This document shows, in pieces, positions 32,067-40,060 of a DNA stretch of 40,060 nt. How positions within the stretch are numbered: the first letter of the stretch is position 1; each line of letters starts with the position of its first letter. The stretch is from an uncultured Lachnospiraceae bacterium (lineage in GTDB: Bacteria > Bacillota > Clostridia > Lachnospirales > Lachnospiraceae). The DNA lies in the NCBI GenBank assembly GCA_934343915.1, contig CAKRIL010000028.1, positions 1-40,060 on the forward strand, written 5' to 3'. Made by a program: the position numbers and the translations under genes. Under the pieces are notes generated by a model. That model was not told where the DNA came from, searched no databases, and was given only the letters and a program-made list of their open reading frames with translations.

Positions 32067-33719
32067 CTACTTTTTCTTGACATACTTAAGACAGTCAAGC
32101 GTAACTGCAACCAGAATGATAATACCCTCGAATATAAACTGCAGGTTAGTATCAATACCCAGAATAGTGAGCGAGTAGGTAAGCGCCGTAAAAATCATTA
32201 CTCCTGTCACAACGCCTGAAATCTTACCTATACCACCTGTAAATGATACTCCTCCTACAACGCAGGCAGCGATGGCGTCCATATCCCAGCCCTGTCCGTA
32301 AGCGGCACTACCGGAACCAATCATACGGTTACACTCCAGCCATGAACCAAATCCGTAAAGTATACCTGCCAGAACGAAGGCTCCCATTGTAACTGCAAAT
32401 ACGGAAATACCCGATACTGCTGCCGCCTCCGGATTACCTCCGACCGCATACAGATTCTTTCCGAAGGTTGTCTTGTTCCAGATAAACCATACAACCACAA
32501 CCGCAACAACCGCCCAGAGAATGATTGTCGGGAATCTTCCTATTTTAGGAATGAACATTGCCGGAATCGAGGACTCAATTGCTCCGAAGGACACGCCCTT
32601 GGTAGCATAGGTTACAAGTCCGAAAATAATAAGCATGTTCGCCATTGTCGAGATGAATGGATGCATCTTAAATTTTGCCATGAAGAAGCCCGCAACGGAA
32701 GCAAAGGCAGTTGTAAGAAGCACACACACAACCAGTGCAAGAATTGCCCTCATAGGTATCGGAATACCCGTGAAATCAAATATATGACCGAATACTCCAC
32801 CTGTATTAACACCCTTATGCATGATTATTGTCGCCGTTACCATACCCATGCCGACCATTCTTCCTACGGAAAGGTCTGTACCGGTTAACAGAATCAGACC
32901 TGCAACACCAAGTGCAAGAAATACTCGCGGTGATGCCTGCTGGAGAATATTCAGGATGTTCGCCATAGTGAACAGCTGTGTATTCTTTACAATCGGCGTA
33001 ATAAAGCAGAGAGCAATAAATATTAATATAATTACAATATAAAGACCATTTTTATAAAGGAACTGTGAGGTATTAAATGTATATTTATAATTTTCCAGCT
33101 TCTGCTTACGTCTCTGCGCGTAAGTAAACTTCGACATACGGAGCAGATCAATCAGATGATATTCATGCACAAATGCCTCATGCTTTCTGTCCTTTATTTC
33201 CTGAAGCTTGGATTCATGCAACATCTGCGCATCATACAGACGGTTCTTATATACATATTTTTCATCCTTGATTTCCTGTCTTTCCGTAAGCTCCGAAAGT
33301 GTTTTCGTATGCTCTGCCTTAAGTCTTTCGCGTATTCCTTCATACTCGGCATTCTCTGCTTTTTTTGCAGCCGCACAGCTCTCAACCACTTTTTTATAAT
33401 AATCATTTTTATAGTGGGCGCCAAGATACGCCTCTGCATCCGCAATCAGCCCGGAGACCTTGTCCTTATTCTTTTTCTCAATCTCCTTTGCCTTTTTAAG
33501 CTGTTCCTTATCCTTGCGGATTATCTCCTGCTGCTCCTGTTTTGTATAATTTTTATCCTCCTTTGTCAGTGCTATATGTGTTTTCAACGCCTGAACCCGG
33601 TCGGAACCATCTACACGCAGGGCATCTATCTGCTCCTGTATTTTACCGATATATTCGTCTATCGGTGCTAAAAGCTTAGCTTCATCTTCTATAGAAAGAC
33701 ATCTGATATCATTTGCCAT
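32067..33719 (-). CDS. mglC: Galactose/methyl-galactoside ABC permease with extra N-terminal coiled-coil domain
   Basis: Residues from about 225 to 550 form a normal MglC-type permease with about ten membrane helices: LALGVAGLILLTGTDLSVGRMVG, HPFISTMANMLI, AVGGNPEAAAVSGI, IAACVVGGVSFTGGIG. Residues 1-215 are an additional soluble domain that is very rich in Lys and Glu, with long stretches that look like coiled coil (KEDKNYTKQEQQEIIRKDKE, and others). The usual MglC has about 330 residues, so this is 200 longer. The domain would lie in the cytoplasm next to MglA. Its job is unknown: assembly, tethering or regulation. GAGGAG precedes the ATG. Confidence 0.9.
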   Translation of the reverse strand: MANDIRCLSIEDEAKLLAPIDEYIGKIQEQIDALRVDGSDRVQALKTHIALTKEDKNYTKQEQQEIIRKDKEQLKKAKEIEKKNKDKVSGLIADAEAYLGAHYKNDYYKKVVESCAAAKKAENAEYEGIRERLKAEHTKTLSELTERQEIKDEKYVYKNRLYDAQMLHESKLQEIKDRKHEAFVHEYHLIDLLRMSKFTYAQRRKQKLENYKYTFNTSQFLYKNGLYIVIILIFIALCFITPIVKNTQLFTMANILNILQQASPRVFLALGVAGLILLTGTDLSVGRMVGMGMVTATIIMHKGVNTGGVFGHIFDFTGIPIPMRAILALVVCVLLTTAFASVAGFFMAKFKMHPFISTMANMLIIFGLVTYATKGVSFGAIESSIPAMFIPKIGRFPTIILWAVVAVVVVWFIWNKTTFGKNLYAVGGNPEAAAVSGISVFAVTMGAFVLAGILYGFGSWLECNRMIGSGSAAYGQGWDMDAIAACVVGGVSFTGGIGKISGVVTGVMIFTALTYSLTILGIDTNLQFIFEGIIILVAVTLDCLKYVKKK

Positions 33720-33739
33720 AGCTCTCGTACTCCTCTCTG

Positions 33740-35248
33740 TTACAAATACTTTGCACTAAGTCTAAGCAGCTCTTCCTGATTCGTCTCTCTGGTATTAACA
33801 ATCCCCGCAAGATGTCCGTTGGACATTACGCCGATTCGATTGGTAATTCCAAGAATCTCAGGCATCTCAGATGAGACAACAATAATTGTCTTTCCCTGCT
33901 TTGCCATCTCTATAATCAGTTCGTAAATCTCATACTTGGCGCCGACATCAATACCTCTTGTCGGGTCATCCATCATGAATATATTAGGTGAGCGTTCCAG
34001 CCACCTTCCGAATATTACCTTTTGCTGATTTCCTCCGGAAAGATTTGAAATCATATCCTCCGGTCCCATGCACTTTGTATGCATGATTCGTATTTCCTCC
34101 GTCGTTGCCCTCACCATGTCATCCTTAGAAAGAGCCACTCCCGATCTGTACTGCTTCATATTGGCAATTGTAGTATTAAAGGTAATATCTGATTTTATGA
34201 ACAGGCCATCTGCCTTACGTTCCTCTGTAATCAGCGCAAAGCCGTGGTTCATTGCATCCCTGGAGGAGCGGAAATTCATCAGCTTATTGTTGTAGTAAAC
34301 ACGACCCGCCGCTCTTGTACGGATACCGAATATTGTCTCAAGAAGCTCTGTACGTCCTGCACCTACCAGACCGTAAAGTCCGAAAATCTCTCCCTTTTTC
34401 ACGTCAAAGGTAATATCCTGAAGCTTCGGTGCATATTTTGTGGATAAGTGTTCTACCTTAAAGACCACCTCTCCCGGCGTATTATCCACCTTAGGGAAAC
34501 GATTATCCAGCGACCTTCCTACCATAGCTGAAATCAGCTCATTCATATCGGTGTCCTTGCTGTTCTTCGTCATTACCAGCGCACCGTCCCTGAGAACAGA
34601 TATCTGATCACATATCTCAAAAACCTCATCCATTTTATGGGAAATATATATCAACGAGATACCCTGCTCCCGTAGCTGCCGCATTATCTTAAAGAGCTTT
34701 TCAACCTCCGGTGCCGTGAGGGAGGATGTCGGCTCATCCAATACAATAACCTTAGAATTATATGAAATAGCCTTGGCAATTTCACACATCTGCCTCTTTG
34801 ATACAGACATTTTTTTCATCGGCTGTGAAAGGTCTACTGTTATTCCAAGCTTACGGAACAGCTCCGCAGCCTCTTTTTTCATTTTTCCTTCATCTATTAC
34901 TCCCAAAGCATTCTTGGGATAGCGCCCGAGAAACAGATTATCAATCACATTTCTCTCCAGACACTGATTCAATTCCTGATGAACCATCGCAACGCCGTTT
35001 TCCAAGGCATCCTTAGGTCCGGCGAAGTTAATTTCCTTTCCATCAAGAATTACTGTGCCCTCGTCTTTTTGATATGTTCCAAAAAGACATTTCATCATTG
35101 TCGACTTACCGGCGCCATTCTCGCCCATCAGACCCATTATCGAGCCTTTCTTTACATCCAGATTAATATGCTTCAAAACCTTATTTCTTCCGAATGACTT
35201 GCTCATGCCGCGGATCGACAAAATAATATCCTTCTTGTCTTCTGCCAT
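33740..35248 (-). CDS. mglA: Galactose/methyl-galactoside ABC transporter ATP-binding protein
   Basis: The 502 residues contain two fused ATPase domains, as is normal for monosaccharide importers. The first has Walker A GLMGENGAGKSTMM (about 38-51), signature MSVSKRQM and Walker B VIVLDEPTSSL. The second has GLYGLVGAGRTELL in place of a classical Walker A, signature LSGGNQQKV and Walker B IFMMDDPTRGIDVG. This degenerate second site is typical. It starts with ATG 35248 after GAGGAG, 21 bases before mglC and 80 bases after mglB. It energises uptake by the MglC permease with the permuted MglB. Confidence 0.94.
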   Translation of the reverse strand: MAEDKKDIILSIRGMSKSFGRNKVLKHINLDVKKGSIMGLMGENGAGKSTMMKCLFGTYQKDEGTVILDGKEINFAGPKDALENGVAMVHQELNQCLERNVIDNLFLGRYPKNALGVIDEGKMKKEAAELFRKLGITVDLSQPMKKMSVSKRQMCEIAKAISYNSKVIVLDEPTSSLTAPEVEKLFKIMRQLREQGISLIYISHKMDEVFEICDQISVLRDGALVMTKNSKDTDMNELISAMVGRSLDNRFPKVDNTPGEVVFKVEHLSTKYAPKLQDITFDVKKGEIFGLYGLVGAGRTELLETIFGIRTRAAGRVYYNNKLMNFRSSRDAMNHGFALITEERKADGLFIKSDITFNTTIANMKQYRSGVALSKDDMVRATTEEIRIMHTKCMGPEDMISNLSGGNQQKVIFGRWLERSPNIFMMDDPTRGIDVGAKYEIYELIIEMAKQGKTIIVVSSEMPEILGITNRIGVMSNGHLAGIVNTRETNQEELLRLSAKYL

Positions 35249-35271
35249 ATCACCACTCCTCTTTTAGAAAA

Positions 35272-35299
35272 GGGGGTGTCAGGTTACCCTGACACCTCC
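35272..35299 (-). terminator. Intercistronic hairpin between mglB and mglA (attenuator or mRNA stabiliser)
   Basis: GGGGGTGTCAGG (35272-35283) pairs with 35288-35299 (one G-T pair), with a 4-base loop. The minus strand continues with TTTTC. It lies between the binding-protein gene and the ATPase gene, where partial termination or 3' protection often gives excess binding protein. Confidence 0.7.
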
Positions 35300-35328
35300 A
35301 AAGCCTTTGCTGACATATCTCAATCATT

Positions 35329-36582
35329 CTACTGCTGAAGGAGAGATGTATAAGATGTTGCATTATCTGTTTTAACCATATTTATTGCGAATGCATCATA
35401 CTCACCAGGGTTGCCGAGACGGTTAGTAATATTAGACTCTGTCTGTCCGTCACCGCCGATGTAATCAACCTTAAGGTTCATAAGATCATCGTAGTTCTGA
35501 AGAAGCGGCTGGTAGGTTGAGCTTAAGAAGTTATCTGATGCATTGTAAATATTTAACCATACCTTCTTCTCAGGGCTCTTAGCCGAATCAAGCTGGTGTG
35601 CTACCTTGCTGTATACCTTGGTGGAATCAGTGAAATCCTGATAATTAGCTGACGTAACCGCAATGTTCAATGCGTAATAGGATCTCTCAGCCTCGCTGTA
35701 TCTGTAGTCAACGCCCTCATCAAGCTTGTTGCCTGCTTCATCGGCAATGCCGATACCTGTATTCACATCCACACCGTCAAGAGCATTTCTGAGAACTCTC
35801 AATGTGAGGTATGCCTGGACATCTGCATGCTGTGAGATTGTTCCGCCATATCCTTCGGCAATCGCAGCAACCGCATCACTGTTGGCATCATATCCAAATG
35901 TAGGTACCTTATTGTCCTTTGCCCATGCGTTAAACATTGACATTCCCATACCATCATTATTAGATACGACAACATCAATCTGATCTCCAAAGGAAGCTGA
36001 CCATGTTCCGATTGCATTACCTGCTGTAGCTGCATCCCATGTAGCACCTGCCGAGTTCTTCATCTCCTGTGATGCAAGCTCACGAACGGTATAGGTCTTT
36101 CCGTCTATCTCAATTGTCGCATCCTTTACGATGGATGAGGAGCCGTCTGCATTCGTTCCTATAGGCGACGGGTCAACCGCTCCTGCCTTATCAACTCCTG
36201 TTCCAAGTGCCGAACGAACACCGCGGGTACGAGCAATGGAATCGTTATGTCCGATATCACCGATTGCAAGTATATAACCGATCACGCCGTCACCGTTACG
36301 GTCGATGGTTGCTGCATTAGCCTTGATGTAATCAAGTACCATCTGTCCCTGAAGCTCTGCACCCTGATTGGCATCAAATCCAACGTAGTAGGTCTTGTCA
36401 TTAAATTTGAGTGCATCCATGTCAAGCTCTCCCGTTGAGCTGTTGGATGGCTGGCGGTTAAACCACACCAATGGTTTCTTGCTGTTCTCTACATTGCTGC
36501 CGGATGTTGAACTGCATGCCGTAAGTGCTGTTGTTGTCATTGCTGCTACTAAAAGCAGTGGTAAAATTTTGTTTTTTCTCAT
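35329..36582 (-). CDS. mglB: Galactose/methyl-galactoside-binding lipoprotein, apparent circular permutant
   Basis: The 417 residues begin with a lipoprotein signal (lipobox TAC, Cys23) and a short linker. The fold then starts at PLVWFNRQPS (residues 37-46), which corresponds to about residue 85 of mature MglB. The rest of MglB follows: TYYVGFD, calcium loop DRNGDGVIG (94-102), GHNDSIAR (His112, Asp114, Arg118), ATWDAATA (Trp182), VVVSNNDGMGM, FGYDAN (Asp232). Only after about residue 337 comes the normal beginning, VWLNIYNASDNFLSS (Asp350-Asn351-Phe352), then DGQTESNITNR and YDAFAINMVKTD. Almost all galactose contacts are present, but in rotated order. It has an added segment of about 40 residues near 130-180. 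Confidence 0.9.
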   Translation of the reverse strand: MRKNKILPLLLVAAMTTTALTACSSTSGSNVENSKKPLVWFNRQPSNSSTGELDMDALKFNDKTYYVGFDANQGAELQGQMVLDYIKANAATIDRNGDGVIGYILAIGDIGHNDSIARTRGVRSALGTGVDKAGAVDPSPIGTNADGSSSIVKDATIEIDGKTYTVRELASQEMKNSAGATWDAATAGNAIGTWSASFGDQIDVVVSNNDGMGMSMFNAWAKDNKVPTFGYDANSDAVAAIAEGYGGTISQHADVQAYLTLRVLRNALDGVDVNTGIGIADEAGNKLDEGVDYRYSEAERSYYALNIAVTSANYQDFTDSTKVYSKVAHQLDSAKSPEKKVWLNIYNASDNFLSSTYQPLLQNYDDLMNLKVDYIGGDGQTESNITNRLGNPGEYDAFAINMVKTDNATSYTSLLQQ

Positions 36583-36628
36583 AGCTTAATTCCTCCTTGT
36601 GAAGTATGTTCGTTTATTAAGTGTCTTT

Positions 36629-36634
36629 ATTATA
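36629..36634 (-). promoter_or_regulatory. -10 box of the mglB promoter; poor -35
   Basis: On the minus strand TATAAT lies about 47 bases before the mglB ATG. The sequence 17 bases further upstream (TA-rich, near 36652-36657) does not resemble TTGACA. This fits an activator-dependent promoter, possibly under the AraC-type response regulator. The remaining upstream DNA to 36875 is AT-rich, with no gene that I recognise. Confidence 0.45.
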
Positions 36635-36875
36635 TTTCACGCGCAAAGATATATATATAGAAAATTTTTATATCTACCATGAATTTTTTGTGCATTTTTG
36701 ATAATATAACGTTGATTTCAAAATTTTCTTTCATGTAAGCTTTGTGTATTCTGCATATTTTTGTAACTTTTGCATATATTCATATATGCAGTATGCCGAC
36801 AAACACCTCCTGCCTCAGCCACCGCATCCATTACTGTTACAAGCGCATTATTCTTCATGCCGGAGGGCTTAATGC

Positions 36876-36919
36876 AAAAAGCTGCGGCAATGAAGATATA
36901 CTTCATTACCGCAGCTTTT
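36876..36919 (-). terminator. Terminator of the GH13 glycosidase gene
   Basis: AAAAGCTGCGG-C-AATGAAG (36877-36895) pairs with CTTCATT-A-CCGCAGCTTTT (36901-36919) around a 5-base loop. Five T follow on the minus strand. It lies 38 bases after the glycosidase stop. Confidence 0.9.
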
Positions 36920-36956
36920 CCGCTTCCGGTTACGGAGGCTTTTAAAGTAATATTTT

Positions 36957-38675
36957 TTAAAGTAATATTACAGCAGCATCAAATCCCTCTAAGCTTCCAT
37001 CAAAGACGTTCTCCCTGAGCAGATTAACCTTCTGTGCATACTCATTGAATTTCTTCGCATTGCTGCTACAGTTAAAAATCAAAGCAACGGTCTCTTCACC
37101 GTTTTTCCTGATCATAACAATCGTCTCCTCATCGTCACTTGTGAGCGTCTCAATCAATTCACCTTCCACAATGCAGGCATGTGCTTTTCTGGCCTGCATC
37201 AGCTTCCTGTACCATTCATACATCTCTTTGTCCCGGTATTCTTCATCCCAGTACATGCCACGTCTGCAATCCGGATCATTTGCTCCCGGCATCGCAAATT
37301 CATCTCCGTAATAAATCATAGGCATTCCCGGTAATAACAATTGAAAGGCTGCTGCCAGATGCTGCTTTTTCTTATCATTATTACATAGGTGCAGGAATCT
37401 TGCCGTATCATGGCTGTCAATCAGATTCCACATAAGCGGATAGCATTTTTTGTTCAGGCGCCCCTTCAAATATCCAAGATTCTGTACAAACCTGGTGACA
37501 CTGATTTTTTCATCTGCAAGCAGATCTATGAGATTCAGGTAAAATGGATAATTCATGACCGTATCCCATTCATCTCCCTCAAGAAAATCCCCTGCATAAT
37601 GCCATATTTCTCCGATTATCAATGCATCCTTCTTCACTGCCTTGACTGCCCTTCTGAAACGCTTCCAGAAAAAATGGCTGATTTCATCCCCTACATCCAT
37701 TCTCCATCCATCAATATCGCATTCCTTAATCCAATAGCAGGCAACATCTGTGACGAATTTTTCAACCTCAGGATTTTTCAGATTAAGCTTTGGCATTCCG
37801 CCGTAATAAGCAAAGCATTTGAAGTTCGGAAGCTGCCCCGGTTCATTTTTAAGCGGAAAATCATCTATAAAATACCAGTCACGATATTCCGATTTTTCTC
37901 CTTTTTCCAGAATATCCGCAAATGCAAAAAATTCTCTTCCCGTATGGTTGAATACCGCATCCAAAACCACCCTCATTCCACGCTCGTGCGCCTTTTGTAC
38001 AAGCTCCCTAAGCTCCTGTGTTGTTCCAAACGAAGTGTCAATACAGTAGTAATCAATGGTATCGTACTTATGACTGGAGTTCGATTTGAAAATAGGTGTC
38101 ATATATAAAACATCAATTCCCAGCTTCTTAATATAATCCAGATGCTCTATAACACCTCTGAGATCACCATGCAGATTATCCGCAGACGTAATCGGTGCTT
38201 TATACCACAGCTCCTTGTCTACCGGACGTGATGCTGCAAAACGAGCCGGGAAAATCTGGTACACCACCTTGTTCGCCGCCCACTCCGGCACCTCAAACAT
38301 TTCTTCCTCTCTCAGATTCTGCGGACAGTCAAACATTCTATCCCTGTCCGTAATACATTCCCTGCCAAACTCATAATTACCGTAATATGCTTTCTCACCC
38401 TGCATATCCGTAAATTCAAAAAAATAACGGAGACATACCAGATGTATCTTAAGCTGTGCTTCATAATAATCATGGAACTGTGAGGTGGCAGCTTTCTTCA
38501 TCGTAATCGTCTTTCGGGTGTCCTTCAATTCCATCGGAATGTACTTATCCTCATAGTGAAGAACTATCTCCTTCATATCATCCTTTTTTACCTGTACCCG
38601 TATTACGAATAAATCCTTATCAACTGCATAGCAGAATCTTTTGTCCATATCATGAAAAATTGCTGAATATTCCAT
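36957..38675 (-). CDS. GH13 alpha-glycosidase, neopullulanase/cyclomaltodextrinase-like
   Basis: The 572 residues have an N-terminal beta domain (about 1-125, CBM34-like) and a GH13 barrel. The conserved regions are DAVFNH (region I), GWRMDVGDE (region II, nucleophile Asp), IIGEIWH (region III, acid/base Glu) and LIDSHDTAR (region IV). No signal peptide is present, so it acts in the cytoplasm on imported maltodextrins or related oligosaccharides. The length and N-terminal domain fit subfamily GH13_20. A promoter (38705-38733) and a terminator make it monocistronic. It is not obviously linked to galactose uptake. Confidence 0.92.
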   Translation of the reverse strand: MEYSAIFHDMDKRFCYAVDKDLFVIRVQVKKDDMKEIVLHYEDKYIPMELKDTRKTITMKKAATSQFHDYYEAQLKIHLVCLRYFFEFTDMQGEKAYYGNYEFGRECITDRDRMFDCPQNLREEEMFEVPEWAANKVVYQIFPARFAASRPVDKELWYKAPITSADNLHGDLRGVIEHLDYIKKLGIDVLYMTPIFKSNSSHKYDTIDYYCIDTSFGTTQELRELVQKAHERGMRVVLDAVFNHTGREFFAFADILEKGEKSEYRDWYFIDDFPLKNEPGQLPNFKCFAYYGGMPKLNLKNPEVEKFVTDVACYWIKECDIDGWRMDVGDEISHFFWKRFRRAVKAVKKDALIIGEIWHYAGDFLEGDEWDTVMNYPFYLNLIDLLADEKISVTRFVQNLGYLKGRLNKKCYPLMWNLIDSHDTARFLHLCNNDKKKQHLAAAFQLLLPGMPMIYYGDEFAMPGANDPDCRRGMYWDEEYRDKEMYEWYRKLMQARKAHACIVEGELIETLTSDDEETIVMIRKNGEETVALIFNCSSNAKKFNEYAQKVNLLRENVFDGSLEGFDAAVILL

Positions 38676-38704
38676 AGAAGTTCCCCTTTACATTTTTTGC
38701 TTTT

Positions 38705-38733
38705 ATTGTATTTTAACTCACTTTTTTATGCAA
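38705..38733 (-). promoter_or_regulatory. Promoter of the GH13 glycosidase gene
   Basis: On the minus strand TTGCAT (complement of 38728-38733), a 17-base spacer and TACAAT (complement of 38705-38710) precede the start codon by about 30 bases. The -10 box is good and the -35 box is weak. Confidence 0.5.
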
Positions 38734-38780
38734 TTCTAACATTATATCCATGATATCTTTAACTTTTTCCACTATCATCC

Positions 38781-39630
38781 TTATACTGCTTCCTCAACCG
38801 GCCACGATTTTCTCAGTGCCGCATAGGAAATCAGGAAATTGGCAAGCCACCCTGCCGGTACCGCAAGCCAGACAAATTCGATGCCAAACCGCGGTGCACA
38901 GATTAAAGCAATCGCTAAACGTATGGCAAGATTTACCATATTGGCAGCATGATATCCTTTCCTGATACGCCCTATTTTGCCGACACCAAGATTCTGTGAT
39001 ACATATGGCGAAACCGCATTTCCGATAGATACAAATATCAGTGAAAAAACATTCTCAACCCTCATCGTTGCCGCATAACCGGCGAGTGCCTGTGTACCGA
39101 ACGGATTTACAACCGCCTGTACTATCATCATGCCTACCGACACTGTTGACTGCTGCAACACAGACGGAACAGCAATCTTTAGCATAGAACGTAATTCCTG
39201 TCCGTCAAACAGCCGAAACGAACTCTTATACCGCCTCATCCAGTATATCAACGGGCGTCTGCAAAACTTCCAGCATCAAATGGGAAAAACAAAATCCAAA
39301 TACACCCAGAAACACGCTCAGAACCAGAAAGCTGATTAATGAGGTTGACACAATTGTCTTCATCCTGCTGTAATTTCCGGAACCATAATAACGGCTTACC
39401 AGCACACCCGCACCGACACCTGCCCCCAATGCGACACAGATGAATACATTTGTGAGAGCAGCACAGGCACCGACAGCAGCAAGCGCAGAGGAACCGACAT
39501 ACTGACCGACAATGATTGAATCAGCCATATTATATACCTGCTGGAAGAAGCTTCCCAGAATCATAGGCAGTGCAAAAACAGTCAGCGCTTTAAGAGGCGC
39601 ATCCGTGATTAAATATCCATCCTTTGACAT
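38781..39630 (-). pseudogene. Decayed MATE-family efflux gene with internal deletions
   Basis: An intact MATE protein has about 450 residues; here only about 280 codons remain, in two frames. The first part (39630 to 39226) has the normal N-terminus: PMILGSFFQQVYNMADSI, VGQYVGSSALAAVGA. It stops at DILDEAV. The second part (from about 39245) resumes in another frame with LRSMLKIAVPSVLQQSTVSVG, so roughly 100 residues are missing at the junction. Later IRKGYHAA runs straight into NMVNLAIRLAIALICAP, which skips another 80 or so residues. Both breaks look like deletions. The start codon at 39630 is intact, but the product cannot form the 12-helix fold. Confidence 0.85.
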
Positions 39631-39658
39631 TATATATTTCTCCTAAGCTTTTACTAAT

Positions 39659-39732
39659 ATTGCCAATAACGATATATGTGCAGCTATGCCGGATATCTGA
39701 TATGATATGGCAGCTGCACATTTTTTGGCAAT
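39659..39732. repeat. Long nested inverted repeat upstream of the MATE pseudogene
   Basis: Outer arms ATTGCCAA (39659-39666) and TTGGCAAT (39725-39732) enclose inner arms TGTGCAGC (39677-39684) and GCTGCACA (39713-39720). The latter are followed by six T on the plus strand. It could be a terminator, a regulatory hairpin or a small palindromic element. From 39733 to 39919 the DNA is AT-rich with nothing recognisable. Confidence 0.5.
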
Positions 39733-39919
39733 GATATTTTATCTTAGAACAGATTAATTTTCAATGTTCATTTTTATATTGTGTATTTTCACTCCCTCCG
39801 TCTTTCTTTTGTATTTTCAACCTGATATACCTACTGTCTGCTGATAACACTTCGCATAATCCACACACCTTATGTTTTACAGTTACGGCATCTAATCTTT
39901 TTATTATTCGTAAATTATA

Positions 39920-40060
39920 CTATTTTAAGCATATACAACGATATTCTGATGGTGTTAAATGATAACGCCTTTTAAACAATCTGCAAAAATAATCCACATT
40001 ATGGAATCCGCTTTCATAAGCAATTGTTTTTACTTTTTTATTCGTATTTTTCAATAACCA
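39920..40060 (-). CDS. C-terminal end of an AraC-family regulator (cut by the window edge)
   Basis: Forty-six codons remain before the TAG stop. KVKTIAYESGFHNVDYFCRL followed by FKRRYHLTPSEYR is the second helix-turn-helix and signature of AraC/XylS proteins. The rest lies beyond the right edge. It is transcribed toward the MATE pseudogene. Nothing can be said of its effector domain. Confidence 0.88.
   Translation of the reverse strand, partial: WLLKNTNKKVKTIAYESGFHNVDYFCRLFKRRYHLTPSEYRCICLK

Noticed and set aside
35329..36582. MglB as a truncated or frameshifted gene lacking its first lobe
   Set aside because: The missing segment is present at the C-terminus in the same frame, the lipoprotein signal is intact, and nearly all sugar-contact residues are found. 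Permutation explains the data better than decay.
36718..36906. 62-codon minus-strand frame upstream of mglB
   Set aside because: It starts inside the glycosidase terminator and has no ribosome-binding site or recognisable similarity.
1..40060. CRISPR array, prophage or integrated plasmid
   Set aside because: No regularly spaced repeats, phage structural genes, integrase or transposase were seen on either strand.

Overview
The window looks like a piece of a Lachnospiraceae (Clostridia, Firmicutes) chromosome. Base composition is moderate, nearly every gene has a strong Shine-Dalgarno sequence, promoters are of the TTGACA/TATAAT type, and several families are typical of gut Clostridia: an mgl sugar transporter with a YesM/YesN regulator pair, an XRE-AbrB regulator with an ABC pair, and Fst-like small toxins. 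I see no prophage, CRISPR array or rRNA. The genus assignment is inference.

Layout, left to right. (1) 1-3865: a tRNA-Lys, a membrane-anchored DUF2726 protein, and a MarR / iron-alcohol dehydrogenase / aldehyde dehydrogenase operon with a clear promoter and operator. (2) 3866-4508: a compact locus encoding a 31-residue membrane peptide, with a convergent antisense promoter, a shared bidirectional terminator and a direct repeat of the toxin start region. This is the architecture of the plasmid pAD1 par (fst) type I toxin-antitoxin system. (3) 4509-8789, minus strand: trmB, an MBOAT O-acyltransferase and two tandem SGNH acyl-transfer partner proteins, probably for O-acylation of a surface polysaccharide. 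(4) 8786-9680: a HepT/MntA-type toxin-antitoxin pair whose MntA-like antitoxin carries an N-terminal XRE domain, with palindromic operators. (5) 9682-11601: a fused GHMP sugar kinase and sugar nucleotidyltransferase. (6) 11626-12216: two related MITE-like noncoding elements. (7) 12259-18483: DD-carboxypeptidase, DEDDh exonuclease, EAL phosphodiesterase, a solitary pilin and a MerR/GyrI regulator.

(8) 18584-23808: an L-tartrate dehydratase operon (permease, ttdA, ttdB and an unusual SGNH-like hydrolase) with a divergent LysR regulator. (9) 23833-26377: an XRE-AbrB regulator with an ABC exporter, and a conserved protein of unknown function. (10) 26471-36582: a galactose/galactoside (mgl) transport locus with its own YesN/YesM two-component system and two additional periplasmic binding proteins. 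(11) 36957-40060: a GH13 glycosidase, a MATE pseudogene with internal deletions, and the end of an AraC-type regulator.

The most striking observation is in the mgl operon. The binding protein encoded with mglA and mglC reads as a natural circular permutant of the MglB fold: its first-lobe beginning (strand 1 with the D-N-F sugar-binding motif) sits at the C-terminus, while the lipoprotein signal leads straight into what is normally residue ~85 of MglB. A canonical-order homologue lies in the same window for comparison. The partner permease MglC has an extra ~210-residue charged, coiled-coil-like N-terminal domain. The two accessory binding proteins sit behind the histidine kinase and response regulator, suggesting a multi-component sugar sensor.
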